NCBI GenBank assembly: GCA_038184435.1
Contig: CP116227.1
Coordinates: 124,001-188,000 of the forward strand
Source of the DNA: Nocardioides alkalitolerans
GTDB lineage: Bacteria > Actinomycetota > Actinomycetes > Propionibacteriales > Nocardioidaceae
Direction of reading: 5' to 3'
Length of the DNA stretch: 64,000 nt
Each line of letters opens with the position of its first letter. Within the stretch, counting starts at the first letter, position 1. Below the pieces are notes generated by a model that worked only from the letters and a program-made list of their open reading frames with translations, searched no databases and was not told where the DNA came from. The translations under genes were made by a program, and so were the position numbers. This document shows, piece after piece, positions 17,144 to 25,182 of the stretch.

Positions 17144-18196
17144 ATGAAGAAGCTCTCGCCCCTGCTCGGCGCCGCGCTGCTCGCCCCGCTCGCCCTCGCG
17201 GGCTGCGTCGGCGGCGGTGACACCGAGGGCGACGCGTCGGCCTGCCCGTGGGAGGCCGACGAGTCGGTCGACACGACGGTGCGCATCGGCTACCAGAAGA
17301 TCCCGAACGGCGACGTCGTGGTGAAGGACCAGGGCATCCTCGAGGACTGCCTGCCCAACGCGACCATCGAGTGGAGCAACTTCGCCTCGGGTGGCGACGT
17401 CATCCAGGCCTTCGGTGGCGACAGCCTCGACATCGGTCTCGTGGGCAGCTCGCCGGCGACCCGCGCCCTGTCGGAGCCGCTCAACCTCCCGGTCCAGGTC
17501 GTCTGGATCCACGACGTCATCGGCGCGGCCGAGTCGCTCGTCGTGCGCGACGGCGCCGCGACCGACATCGCGGGCCTCAAGGGCAAGACCATCGCGACGC
17601 CCTTCGGCTCCACGGCCCACTTCTCGCTGCTCCAGGCGATCGCCGACGCGGGCGAGGACCCGGCGGACTACGACCTGGTCAACTCCGAGCCCGAGCAGAT
17701 CGCGCCGGCGTGGAGCCGCGGCGACATCGACGCCGCCTGGATCTGGGACCCGACGCTGAGCGAGCTCAAGGCCGACGGCGGCGAGGTCATCCTCACGAGC
17801 GAGGACACGGCCGCGGCGGGCAAGCCGACCTTCGACCTGGCCATCGCCGACCGCGACTTCGTGGCCGACAACGAGGCCGTGATGGACGCGTGGGCGCGGG
17901 CGCAGGACTACGCGGTGCAGCAGATCACCGACGACCCCGACAAGGCCGCCGAGTCGATCGCCGTCGAGGTGGGCATCTCCACCGACGAGGCGAAGGCACA
18001 GCTGGCCGGCTACGTCTACCTGCGGGCCTCCGACCAGGTCGGCGACGAGTACCTCGGCGGGAAGCTCGGCACCGACCTGTTCAGCACCGCCCAGTTCCTG
18101 CTCACCCAGGACAGCATCGCGGCCGTCGCCGACGAGTCGGTCTACGCGGACGGCGTGAACGCCGCTCCGGCGCAGGCCGCCGCGGACGCGGAGTGA
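17144..18196 (+). CDS. TauA-like ABC transporter substrate-binding lipoprotein
   Basis: A 350-aa exported protein with a signal peptide and lipobox LALAGC near residue 21. The mature part strongly resembles TauA-type proteins: IGYQKIPNGD, FASGGDVIQAFGGDSLDIG, GLKGKTIATPFGSTAHFSLL and IDAAWIWDPTL. The ATG follows GGCGAGGAAAGG. Known family ligands include taurine and sulfonates, but members are also recruited for aromatic acids. The neighbouring hydroxyquinol genes make an aromatic ligand, perhaps a sulfonated or aminated one, plausible. Confidence 0.88.
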   Translation: MKKLSPLLGAALLAPLALAGCVGGGDTEGDASACPWEADESVDTTVRIGYQKIPNGDVVVKDQGILEDCLPNATIEWSNFASGGDVIQAFGGDSLDIGLVGSSPATRALSEPLNLPVQVVWIHDVIGAAESLVVRDGAATDIAGLKGKTIATPFGSTAHFSLLQAIADAGEDPADYDLVNSEPEQIAPAWSRGDIDAAWIWDPTLSELKADGGEVILTSEDTAAAGKPTFDLAIADRDFVADNEAVMDAWARAQDYAVQQITDDPDKAAESIAVEVGISTDEAKAQLAGYVYLRASDQVGDEYLGGKLGTDLFSTAQFLLTQDSIAAVADESVYADGVNAAPAQAAADAE

Positions 18197-18203
18197 CCCG
18201 GCG

Positions 18204-18989
18204 ATGACCACGGAGGGTGACCGCAGGGTCGTCGTCACGGACCTGGAGCAGCGCTTCGGCGACGTGCACGCCCTCGGCCCGATCGACCTCACGATCGAGC
18301 CGGGCAGCTTCGTCACGCTCGCGGGCCCGTCGGGGTGCGGCAAGACGACGCTGCTGCGGTTGCTCGCCGGCTTCGGCGCGCCGTCGGCCGGTTCCATCAC
18401 GGTCGGCGGCACGCAGGTCCGAGGCCCCGCCGCGGAGCGCGGCGTCGTCTTCCAGCAGCCGACGCTCTACCCGTGGCTCGACGTGCGGGCGAACGTCGCG
18501 TTCGGTCCGCGCCTGCGCGGGGCGGCGAAGGCGGAGCGGCGACGCACGGCGGACCGCTACCTCGAGCTGGTCGGGCTGGGCGACGTCGCCCACCGGCGTC
18601 CCTACGAGCTGTCGGGCGGCATGCAGCAGCGGGCCCAGATCGCCCGGGTGCTGGCCAACGACCCCGACATCGTGCTGATGGACGAGCCCTTCGGCGCGCT
18701 CGACGCGCTCACCCGGGAGCGGCTGCAGAACGAGCTGCTGACGATCTGGCGCGAGACGCGCAAGACGATCCTGTTCATCACCCACAGCGTGGACGAGGCC
18801 GTCTTCCTCGGCTCCCGCGTGCTCGTGATGAGCCCCCGCCCCGGTCGCATCGTGCTGGACGAGCCCGCGCAGTTCTCCTCGCGCAGCCACGAGGTCCCGC
18901 CGGAGGAGCTCCGCGAGCTGCCGGAGTTCGTCGCGCTGGCGGCCACCGTGCGGGGAGCGATCCAGCACGTGGAGCCCACGGCGTCCTGA
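18204..18989 (+). CDS. TauB/SsuB-like ABC transporter ATP-binding protein
   Basis: A 261-aa importer ATPase. Walker A is GPSGCGKTT (about residues 42-50), the signature is LSGGMQQRAQIARVLA and Walker B is IVLMDEPFGALD. The switch region reads ITHSVDEAVFLGSRVLVMS, the usual wording for taurine/nitrate/sulfonate ATPases. It ends the permease-binding protein-ATPase operon, with a 7-bp gap to the binding-protein gene. Confidence 0.92.
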   Translation: MTTEGDRRVVVTDLEQRFGDVHALGPIDLTIEPGSFVTLAGPSGCGKTTLLRLLAGFGAPSAGSITVGGTQVRGPAAERGVVFQQPTLYPWLDVRANVAFGPRLRGAAKAERRRTADRYLELVGLGDVAHRRPYELSGGMQQRAQIARVLANDPDIVLMDEPFGALDALTRERLQNELLTIWRETRKTILFITHSVDEAVFLGSRVLVMSPRPGRIVLDEPAQFSSRSHEVPPEELRELPEFVALAATVRGAIQHVEPTAS

Positions 18990-19072
18990 CCCGGTCCCGG
19001 CCGTCGGGAATGCGGCCGGGCCCGGGGGCGTCGTACCGGGGGAACCCTGACCCCGTCCCGGAGGAGTGACGC

Positions 19073-20017
19073 ATGGCCCGCGTGGTGCAGTACGGCGAGA
19101 CCGGTCCCGCCGAGGTGCTGGAGGTCGTCGAGGTGCCGGACCCGGTGCCCGGTTCCGGCGAGGTGCTCGTCGAGGTGCGCGCCGCTGGCGTGAACCCCAT
19201 CGAGTGGAAGGTGCGCTCGGGCCTGCGGCCCTCGCCGCCGATCACGGAGCCGCGCCGGCTCGGCTCCGACGGCGCCGGTGTGGTGGCGGCCGTGGGGGAG
19301 GGCGTGGACGACTGGCGCGTCGGTGACGAGGTCATCGTGAGCGGCGCCGCGGGCACCTACGCCACGCACGTCGTCGTGCCCCGCCAGAACCTCACCGCCA
19401 AGCCCGCCGCCCTCGACTTCGAGCAGGCGGCCGCTCTCGGCATCCCCGTGGCCACCGCGCACCAGGCGCTTGCCTCCCTCGACGTACGCCGCGGGCACGT
19501 CCTCGTCGTCCACGGCGGCAGCGGCGGGGTCGGCCAGGCCGCGGTGCAGCTCGCGCGCCACCTCGGCGCCCGCGTCATCGCCACCGCCAGCCCCGCCAAC
19601 CACGACCGGCTGCGGGAGCTGGGGGCGGAGCCGGTGGCCTACGGCGACGGGCTGCTCGAGCGGATCCGGGAGCTCGCTCCCGAGGGCGTCGACCGCGTGC
19701 TCGACGCGGCCGGCACCGACGAGGCGCTCGCCGCGTCCGTCGCGCTGGTCGACGACCCGCAGCACGCGGGCACGATCGTCATGGGCGGCAAGGCCCCGGA
19801 GCTGGGCATCCAGGCGTGGTCGGGCGGCGCGCCGTGGCCCCTGACGCCCGAGCAGCTGCGGCTGCGGGAGGACGCGATCCCGGTCGTGGCCGACCTCGTC
19901 GCCCGCGGCGTGTTCGAGGTCGAGGTCTCCCGGCGCTTCGCGCTCGACGACGTCGTCGCCGCCGCGAAGGAGAGCGAGGCCGGGCACACGCGCGGCAAGA
20001 TCGTGCTCCTGCCTTGA
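19073..20017 (+). CDS. Zinc-independent MDR quinone oxidoreductase
   Basis: 314 aa of the medium-chain dehydrogenase/reductase superfamily. The GroES-like N-terminal domain (VEVRAAGVNPIEWKVRSG) lacks the structural-zinc Cys cluster. The Rossmann segment is HGGSGGVGQAAVQLA, and the end GHTRGKIVLLP is typical of NADPH:quinone reductases. The ATG follows GGAGGAG. It stands alone between the ABC operon and the esterase gene. Substrate not determinable. Confidence 0.88.
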   Translation: MARVVQYGETGPAEVLEVVEVPDPVPGSGEVLVEVRAAGVNPIEWKVRSGLRPSPPITEPRRLGSDGAGVVAAVGEGVDDWRVGDEVIVSGAAGTYATHVVVPRQNLTAKPAALDFEQAAALGIPVATAHQALASLDVRRGHVLVVHGGSGGVGQAAVQLARHLGARVIATASPANHDRLRELGAEPVAYGDGLLERIRELAPEGVDRVLDAAGTDEALAASVALVDDPQHAGTIVMGGKAPELGIQAWSGGAPWPLTPEQLRLREDAIPVVADLVARGVFEVEVSRRFALDDVVAAAKESEAGHTRGKIVLLP

Positions 20018-20080
20018 GGATCCCGGCCACGTCGCGCCCCGCCCCTCGACAGGGTGGGGCGCGCCTGCTGGCATGACGCG

Positions 20081-21142
20081 GTGACCGCACCCCGCCTGAC
20101 CCTGCCCGAGAAGGCCGAGCGCCTCGTCGTCCGTGGACTGGCCAAGGTCCCGCCGCGGGTGCTCGAGAAGGTGGTCGTGCGCCGGGCGGTCAACCGCGAC
20201 GGGGAGCGCCTGGCTCCGGAGATCGCGCTGGCGCTCGGCGCGCTGAACCGTCTGCCGGGCAGCGACTTCTCCACCCAGCCCCTCGACCGGGCCCGTCACC
20301 AGATCGAGGCGGAGGCGGCGGTCTTCGGCGCGTCGTACCCGCCCTTCCACCTCGAGGAGGACCTCGAGGTGCCGGGACCGGCCGGGCCGGTGCCGGCGAC
20401 GCGCTACCGCTTCCGCGCCGGGGAGCCCGCCGGGCTCGTCGTGTACTTCCACGGCGGCGGGTGGGTGCTGGGCAGTCGTCACTCGACGGTCTCGCCGGTG
20501 CGGCTCCTCGCGCAGCACACGGGCTGCGACGTGCTGAGCGTCGACTACCGGCTGGCGCCCGAGCACCCGTTCCCGGCTGCGCTGGAGGACGCGCGGGCGG
20601 CCTGGGACTTCGCGGTCGCGCAGGCGCCGGGCTGGGGGATCGATCCGGCGCGGATCGCGGTGGCGGGTGACAGCGCGGGCGGCAACATCTCCGCCGTGCT
20701 GTCGCTGGACCTGCGCACCGAGGACGTCCAGCCGTGCTTCCAGCTGCTGTTCTTCCCCGTCACCGACCTGTCGCGCAAGAGCGCGTCCTACGCCGAGTTC
20801 CGCGACGGGTTCTTCCTCACGGAGGCGCAGATGGACTGGTACGCCGAGCGCTACCTGCCCTCGCCCACCGCCGCGGCCGACCCGCGCGTCTCCCCGCTGC
20901 TCGCCCCGGACCTCGCGGGCGCACCGCCGGCGTACGTCGCGGTCGCCGGCTTCGACCCGCTCCGCGACGAGGGCATCGCCTACGCCGAGCGCCTGCGGGA
21001 GGCGGGCGTCCCGGTGGAGCTGGCCCGCGAGGGGGACCTCATCCACGCGTTCATCAACATCACCGCGGTGAGCCGGAGCGCGTACGACGCCACCCTGCGC
21101 GCCGCCGTCGCGCTGCGGCGCGGGATCGTCGGGCCGGAATAG
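20081..21142 (+). CDS. Alpha/beta hydrolase, hormone-sensitive-lipase (family IV) type
   Basis: A 353-aa esterase. The oxyanion motif is YFHGGGWVLG, the nucleophile elbow is GDSAGGN, the acid is in AGFDPLRDEG and the His is in DLIHAFIN, so the Ser-Asp-His triad is complete. The GTG at 20081 (VTAPRLTL) is preferred over the GTG at 20054 because homologous sequence starts here, although neither has a good ribosome-binding site. It is the last protein gene before ssrA. Confidence 0.87.
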   Translation: MTAPRLTLPEKAERLVVRGLAKVPPRVLEKVVVRRAVNRDGERLAPEIALALGALNRLPGSDFSTQPLDRARHQIEAEAAVFGASYPPFHLEEDLEVPGPAGPVPATRYRFRAGEPAGLVVYFHGGGWVLGSRHSTVSPVRLLAQHTGCDVLSVDYRLAPEHPFPAALEDARAAWDFAVAQAPGWGIDPARIAVAGDSAGGNISAVLSLDLRTEDVQPCFQLLFFPVTDLSRKSASYAEFRDGFFLTEAQMDWYAERYLPSPTAAADPRVSPLLAPDLAGAPPAYVAVAGFDPLRDEGIAYAERLREAGVPVELAREGDLIHAFINITAVSRSAYDATLRAAVALRRGIVGPE

Positions 21143-21170
21143 TCGGTCGTGCCGGCTCGTTGCAGCAGGT

Positions 21171-21217
21171 AGTCTGGGCCATCCGCGGCGGTACTGCGGA
21201 TGCATGACAACTCAAGA
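21171..21217 (+). promoter_or_regulatory. Putative ssrA promoter and 5' leader hairpin
   Basis: A -10 box TAGTCT (21171-21176) would start transcription near 21183. The following 5' leader contains a hairpin (ATCCGC...GCGGAT, 21181-21201) just before the mature tmRNA 5' end, and would be removed by RNase P. The -35 element is not clear. Confidence 0.4.
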
Positions 21218-21588
21218 GGGGCTGATCGGTTTCGACTTGGGACGTACGTCTCAGGGGAAGCGGGTCGAGAAGCCAGCGTCATCTCGTAAACGATCGCTGG
21301 AAACCAATAACTGCCGACAACAAGCGCAGTTCCTTCGCTCTCGCCGCCTGAGCGGTGATCGAAGCGTCAGACCGGGCATCCGTCTCCGTCCCGGACCCTG
21401 GCGTCGACTAGGAGACTTGCTGCTCACCTCCTGTCAGGAGGGGTGAGCGGGACTTTTTCCTGACTGAGCCTGTCGCTGACGTGTCTGTGCGAGCAGCGGG
21501 GCTGAGAAAAGCGACAGCACAGACTGCACCCGGAGAAGACCTGACACTGCGCTCGAGGACCGGGGTTCGATTCCCCGCAGCTCCACCA
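21218..21588 (+). ncRNA. ssrA: Transfer-messenger RNA (tmRNA)
   Basis: The 5' end GGGGCUG pairs with CAGCUCC before the 3' ACCA, giving the tRNA-like acceptor stem with a G-U at the third pair that marks alanine charging. The T arm is GGUUCGAUUCC. The tag frame starts at 21313 and ends at the UGA at 21349-21351, coding ADNKRSSFALAA, a typical actinobacterial degradation tag ending ALAA. About 371 nt, normal length. It works with SmpB (8424) to rescue stalled ribosomes. ssrA genes are frequent integration sites. Confidence 0.97.
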
Positions 21589-21600
21589 GCAGCCCTCTGA

Positions 21601-21638
21601 CACGAACGCCCGCCCGGGTTCCCGGGCGGGCGTTCGTG
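21601..21638 (+). terminator. Strong rho-independent-type hairpin after ssrA
   Basis: A perfect 18-bp stem (CACGAACGCCCGCCCGGG and its complement) with a TT loop starts 12 bases after the tmRNA 3' end. There is no T-tract, as is usual for actinobacterial terminators. Confidence 0.8.
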
Positions 21639-21730
21639 CGTCGGAGCCTCACCGAGACACCCACTCTCGTAGGTTGAGCCTGGCGGCATGCAGTCGCACC
21701 AGATCGCCGGGTCGTCCGAGAGGTGGATCG

Positions 21731-22111
21731 GTGAACCACAGCCCGTCCGAGCAGCTCGTCATCACGAGAGCGCGTCACGTCGGCGCCGACTTCTCCGGCG
21801 TGGACGCCTCGTTCTTCTCGGCTCAGGAGTCGACCTTCACGACCTGCTCGTTCGACGGGGCGACCCTTCGTTCCGCGGCCTTCGGCGCTGGCCGCGGACC
21901 GACCGTGTACGTGAACTGCACCTTCGATGGGGCGCGCATCGAGGGAGCGGCGATCAGCATCGCCCGTTTCGAGAACTGCTCCTTCCGGCGCGTGGAGCTC
22001 CGGCACTTCTTCTGTCATGCCGCGCGGAGCGACTTCACCGAGCTGGTGCGGGCCATCACCGGCTCCTCACCGATACGACGACCGGGTCCCGACGACGAGA
22101 GCGACCGGTGA
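21731..22111 (+). CDS. Pentapeptide-repeat-like small protein
   Basis: 126 aa. Residues about 15-90 carry degenerate pentapeptide-repeat spacing (ADFSGVDASFFSAQESTFTTCSFDGATLRSAAF and later VNCTFDGARIEGAAISIARFENCSF), which should fold as a short right-handed beta helix. The GTG at 21731 was chosen for GAGAGG about 7 bases upstream. It begins the accessory stretch after ssrA and lies 7 bp before the next gene, so the two are probably one operon. Function unknown; such proteins are common near toxin-immunity loci. Confidence 0.65.
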   Translation: MNHSPSEQLVITRARHVGADFSGVDASFFSAQESTFTTCSFDGATLRSAAFGAGRGPTVYVNCTFDGARIEGAAISIARFENCSFRRVELRHFFCHAARSDFTELVRAITGSSPIRRPGPDDESDR

Positions 22112-22118
22112 TCGCACG

Positions 22119-22463
22119 ATGAGTGCACGCACGATCGAGTTGGTGCGGAACTTGTGCGCCACGTGGAGCAGCTTGCGGCCCCTCTGGCTGGAGCACCTCG
22201 AGGACAACGAAGGCGAGGTCCTCCCGCATCTGCTGTTGTCCGACGTCGTCCGCTGGATGTCGTCGTCCGAGCTCGAGCCCCACCGTGCTCGATGCGATGA
22301 GACCTGGCGCTGGTTGGCAGTCCAGTACCAGTCGGGCGACTCCGACGTCCGTGACCTCACCGTGGTGAGCGGTGTCAAGATGATCCCGGACCCTGGCTCC
22401 CCCGGTTCCGGGCAGCGAGCCTTCCTCGATCCGCAGCTGCGGGCCCTGGACCCGTGGCGGTGA
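22119..22463 (+). CDS. Hypothetical protein, possible immunity protein (DUF7674-like)
   Basis: 114 aa, with no signal peptide or membrane helix. The segment GEVLPHLLLSDVVRWM resembles the LPHxxMxDxxRW motif I associate with DUF7674-type immunity-like proteins; this is recollection, not a search. The ATG at 22119 starts 7 bp after the pentapeptide-like gene. The T7SS-like pair at 23362-24823 lies just downstream on the other strand, which makes an immunity role plausible but unproven. Confidence 0.5.
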   Translation: MSARTIELVRNLCATWSSLRPLWLEHLEDNEGEVLPHLLLSDVVRWMSSSELEPHRARCDETWRWLAVQYQSGDSDVRDLTVVSGVKMIPDPGSPGSGQRAFLDPQLRALDPWR

Positions 22464-22522
22464 GACGCCACGGCAGCTCCTCCGAATCACCCAACACTCC
22501 CGCGCGGGCGAAGGTTGAACGT

Positions 22523-22528
22523 TAGAGT
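22523..22528 (+). promoter_or_regulatory. -10 box TAGAGT upstream of the GAF/H-box gene
   Basis: TAGAGT lies 80 bases before the GTG at 22609, within a 145-bp gap that otherwise shows nothing recognisable. No convincing -35 is visible at 17-bp spacing. Confidence 0.3.
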
Positions 22529-22608
22529 CCGGCGCAGCAGTGCTGCTCGCCCCGCCCGTCAAGCAACGGCGTTCTCGGGGTGACCAGCGTGGGAGCAGAG
22601 GGGGCACC

Positions 22609-23352
22609 GTGACCGGTGTCGAGGCCAACGGGAGCGACGCCATCCGGTCGCCGGCACGGCTGGCCGACCTGGAGGCGTCAGGTCTGCTCGACTCGCCCGT
22701 CGTCGCCGCCCTCGACGCCCTGACGGACGTGGCGCGCACGGCGCTGGGCGCCGACACGACGGCGCTGGTCACGGCGATCACGGCGGACGAGCAGATCGTG
22801 GTGAGCATCGCCGATGCCGGCCCGACGCGGCAGCAGCCCGGCCCGTCGCCGCTCTCCGACTCGCTCTGCAAGAACGTCGTCATGACAGGGGAGCCCTACG
22901 TCGACGCCGACGTCGCCGACGACGCAGCCGACCCCGGCAAGTGGAGCCGCCTGGGCGTCGGGGCCTATGCGGGCTTCCCGCTCCGAGGTCCGCAGGGCAC
23001 GGTCCTGGGTGCCGTCTGCGTCGTCACGCCGCAGCCGCGCGAGTGGACACCCCTCGACCTCCAGGTCATGCGCTCGCTGGCCTCGGCGGCGGAGTTCGTC
23101 GTGGCCATGCTCGCGATCGCGCGGCACGAGAGGCTCGCACGGCTCAGTGGCGCCGTACCGCTGGATCCCCTCGCCCGGGTGCAGCACGGGCTCCGGACCC
23201 CCCTCACCAGCCTGCTCGGGTTCCTCGAGCTGCTCATCGACGGCAGCGTCGGCGACGTCACGAGCGAGCAGCTCGCAGCGCTGGAGCGTTGCCACCGGAA
23301 CGCGCTGGAGCTGCGCGAGGCCGTCGACGTGCTGGGCGCCCTCGGATCCTGA
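22609..23352 (+). CDS. GAF-domain protein with isolated histidine-kinase H-box, no ATPase domain
   Basis: 247 aa. A GAF domain (about residues 30-170; LSDSLCKNVVMTGEPYVDADVADD, GAYAGFPLRGPQGTVLGAVCVV) is followed by a HisKA-like helix with QHGLRTPLTSLLGFLELL, where His193 sits in the phospho-acceptor position. The protein ends soon after, without N, G1 or G2 boxes, so it cannot autophosphorylate. The GTG at 22609 follows GAGGGGG. It may be a phospho-relay or scaffold partner, or a decayed kinase. The next gene is convergent and ends 9 bp beyond its stop. Confidence 0.75.
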   Translation: MTGVEANGSDAIRSPARLADLEASGLLDSPVVAALDALTDVARTALGADTTALVTAITADEQIVVSIADAGPTRQQPGPSPLSDSLCKNVVMTGEPYVDADVADDAADPGKWSRLGVGAYAGFPLRGPQGTVLGAVCVVTPQPREWTPLDLQVMRSLASAAEFVVAMLAIARHERLARLSGAVPLDPLARVQHGLRTPLTSLLGFLELLIDGSVGDVTSEQLAALERCHRNALELREAVDVLGALGS

Positions 23353-23361
23353 CGAACGCGC

Positions 23362-24450
23362 TCAGAACTCCACCGCCGGCGGTCGCCAGCCGGCGTTGTT
23401 CTCCGAGTCCGAGACGAACTGGTGGAAGGGGATGTCGCCGACGTCGGCAGGACCGTCGCTGCTCCCGGTGCCTCCTGTCCGGATGGCGTCGAGCGCGTCG
23501 AGCATCTGGGTCTGGGCCTCGGCCAGGGCGTCCGCGAGGTTGTCGTGGATCTTGGCGCCGGTGGGCAGCTCGACCGCCCGCTTGTTGAGCACCTCGGTGG
23601 CGACGAACCCCATGATGTCGGTGACGAGGCTGGCGCCACCCGCGACGCCGGAGTGGGGCCCGGGGACCGCGGCGATCACGCCGGTCGCGAGGCTGACGCC
23701 GTCGAGGATCTCGAGCGCCTTCTCGTCCACGGTGTCGACGTCCTGGATCTCGACGGGGCGGTCGTGCTGCTGCCAGGCGCGGAGCACGTCCTTGGCGAGG
23801 TCCCGGGTGTTCTCGGCCGCCTCCAGGATGTTGCGTTGGAACTGGTCGATCGCGTTCGTGACGCAGGCGCTCGTGGTGGCCTGGCGGAAGGTCGCGTCGT
23901 AGTAGCGGTAGACCACGTCGGTGAGGTCCTCGTAGAAGTCGTAGAACCCGCTGGCGGCGAGCGAGGCCCACGAGGCCTGCAGCTGCTGGACGAAGCCCGG
24001 CATGGAGCTGTCGCTGCCGACCTCGTACTGCCGGGTGAACTGGTAGAGCTGCTGGGCGGTCGTGCCGAGCGACTCGCACGCCGGGACCATCGTGGGGACG
24101 TCGGGCCGGATGATCAGGTCGGCGTGGCTGACGAGGTCGCCGACCGACGGGTACCAGGCGTTGTCGAAGGCGAGCCGGATTTGTTCGGAGGCGACGTAGG
24201 TCGTGGTGTTGCCGCCCGACGTGAAGGAGTAGTTGAGCGCCCACGACGGGTTGAACGGGTAGTCGGTCGGTACGACGGCGCCGCTGTCGGAGACCTGGGA
24301 CTCCAGGTCGGTCTCCGGGTGCTCGACGGCGTCGGCGTGCACCTGCGCACTCGTCTCGAAGTAGCCGTAGGCGGTCTCCAGGCCGTTGAGCTGGTAGACG
24401 AGCTCGGCCACCTCGGCGCAGACCCCGCGGAACTCCTCGGCGAAGCTCAC
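23362..24450 (-). CDS. Large helical protein, putative type VII secretion substrate (partner of the 24452 gene)
   Basis: 362 aa, unrecognised. The N-terminal part is helical and begins SFAEEFRGVCAEVAELVYQLNGLE. The middle is rich in aromatic and helical residues, and a hydrophobic Gly/Ala segment (GVSLATGVIAAVPGPHSGVAGGASLV) lies at about residues 250-280. There is no signal peptide. The GTG at 24450 is one base from the stop of the small helical gene upstream, so they form an operon. The small-plus-large helical layout resembles ESX-type effector pairs. Function not assigned. Confidence 0.55.
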   Translation of the reverse strand: MSFAEEFRGVCAEVAELVYQLNGLETAYGYFETSAQVHADAVEHPETDLESQVSDSGAVVPTDYPFNPSWALNYSFTSGGNTTTYVASEQIRLAFDNAWYPSVGDLVSHADLIIRPDVPTMVPACESLGTTAQQLYQFTRQYEVGSDSSMPGFVQQLQASWASLAASGFYDFYEDLTDVVYRYYDATFRQATTSACVTNAIDQFQRNILEAAENTRDLAKDVLRAWQQHDRPVEIQDVDTVDEKALEILDGVSLATGVIAAVPGPHSGVAGGASLVTDIMGFVATEVLNKRAVELPTGAKIHDNLADALAEAQTQMLDALDAIRTGGTGSSDGPADVGDIPFHQFVSDSENNAGWRPPAVEF

Positions 24451-24451
24451 G

Positions 24452-24823
24452 TCAGTCCTCCCAGGCCGGGGTCGGCGAGGTGGAGGGAGTGCCGCCGTAC
24501 CCCTTCGAGTCCAGCCATCCCTGGTGCTGGGCGAAGAAGGCGGCCGCCTCCGCATCGGTGGCGGCGAAGTCGTCGGCGATCTCGTCCAGCGCGACGGCCG
24601 AGTCGTTCATCGTGGTGACGATGGTGCCGATGTTGACGACCAGCGCCTCGGCGAGGTTCCCGATGTCGGTCCCGATCCGGTGCCCGGTCTTGCCGACCTG
24701 GGCGACGATCGTGGAGCTGGCCGAGACGATGGCGCCGCCCCGCTCGCTCATGAACTGCGCGTGCGCAGGTACGTCGACGTGAGCGGCCCCGTAGATGCGT
24801 TCGAGCCGGAGTTCGATGGACAT
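24452..24823 (-). CDS. EspC/WXG100-like small helical protein, putative type VII secretion partner
   Basis: 123 aa, mostly helical with no signal peptide and no canonical WXG. The pattern VPAHAQFMSERGGAIVSASSTIVAQVG through NLAEALVVNIGTIVTTMNDSAVALDEIADDFAATDAEAAAFF resembles ESX EspC-like helical hairpins. The ATG follows GGGGAGA. It is the first gene of a two-gene operon with the 362-aa helical protein, and diverges from the small membrane gene at 24994 across 170 bp. No ESX secretion machinery is in the window, so export is inference. Confidence 0.55.
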   Translation of the reverse strand: MSIELRLERIYGAAHVDVPAHAQFMSERGGAIVSASSTIVAQVGKTGHRIGTDIGNLAEALVVNIGTIVTTMNDSAVALDEIADDFAATDAEAAAFFAQHQGWLDSKGYGGTPSTSPTPAWED

Positions 24824-24993
24824 GGATGGTCTCCCCGTGTGGTGTGGCCGAGGTCACCGACGGTTCCACCGGGAGAGGCCCGACAAACGCGGCGGGGAGC
24901 GGTGCGTCGTCGTTCGCCGCGCTGGGATGCTGGGGGGCTGAGCGCTGACTAGGGGGGCAACGGACCTGACGCGACCCCATCTTCGGAGGACCC

Positions 24994-25182
24994 ATGCCTC
25001 GACCTGCTCGCCTCGCGCTGCACGCGTGCGCGATCGTGGTGATCGGACTGGTCGCCTACCTCCTCGGGACGTCGGGGCCGCGGGGGGTCGCGGCACTCGT
25101 CGTGATCGTCGGCGCCGCGCTGTTCCTCGCGATCGTCGGCGCGTCGAGGCGCGCGAAGAGCGAGGGTCCAGGACAGCCGTGA
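24994..25182 (+). CDS. Small two-helix membrane protein
   Basis: 62 aa. Two hydrophobic helices (about 8-26 and 31-50) separated by GTSGPRG end in a basic tail RRAKSEGPGQP. The ATG follows GGAGGACCC. The stop overlaps the next gene's GTG by 4 bp, so they are translated together. It diverges from the T7SS-like pair. Function unknown; it might anchor its partner or protect the membrane. Confidence 0.6.
   Translation: MPRPARLALHACAIVVIGLVAYLLGTSGPRGVAALVVIVGAALFLAIVGASRRAKSEGPGQP

Noticed and set aside
18602..21205. 867-codon minus-strand frame across tauB, oxidoreductase and esterase genes
   Set aside because: Antisense to three recognisable genes; no domain.
21434..22018. 194-codon minus-strand frame overlapping the tmRNA 3' end and the pentapeptide-like gene
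   Set aside because: Contains a translation of the tmRNA T arm and the terminator; not a protein gene.
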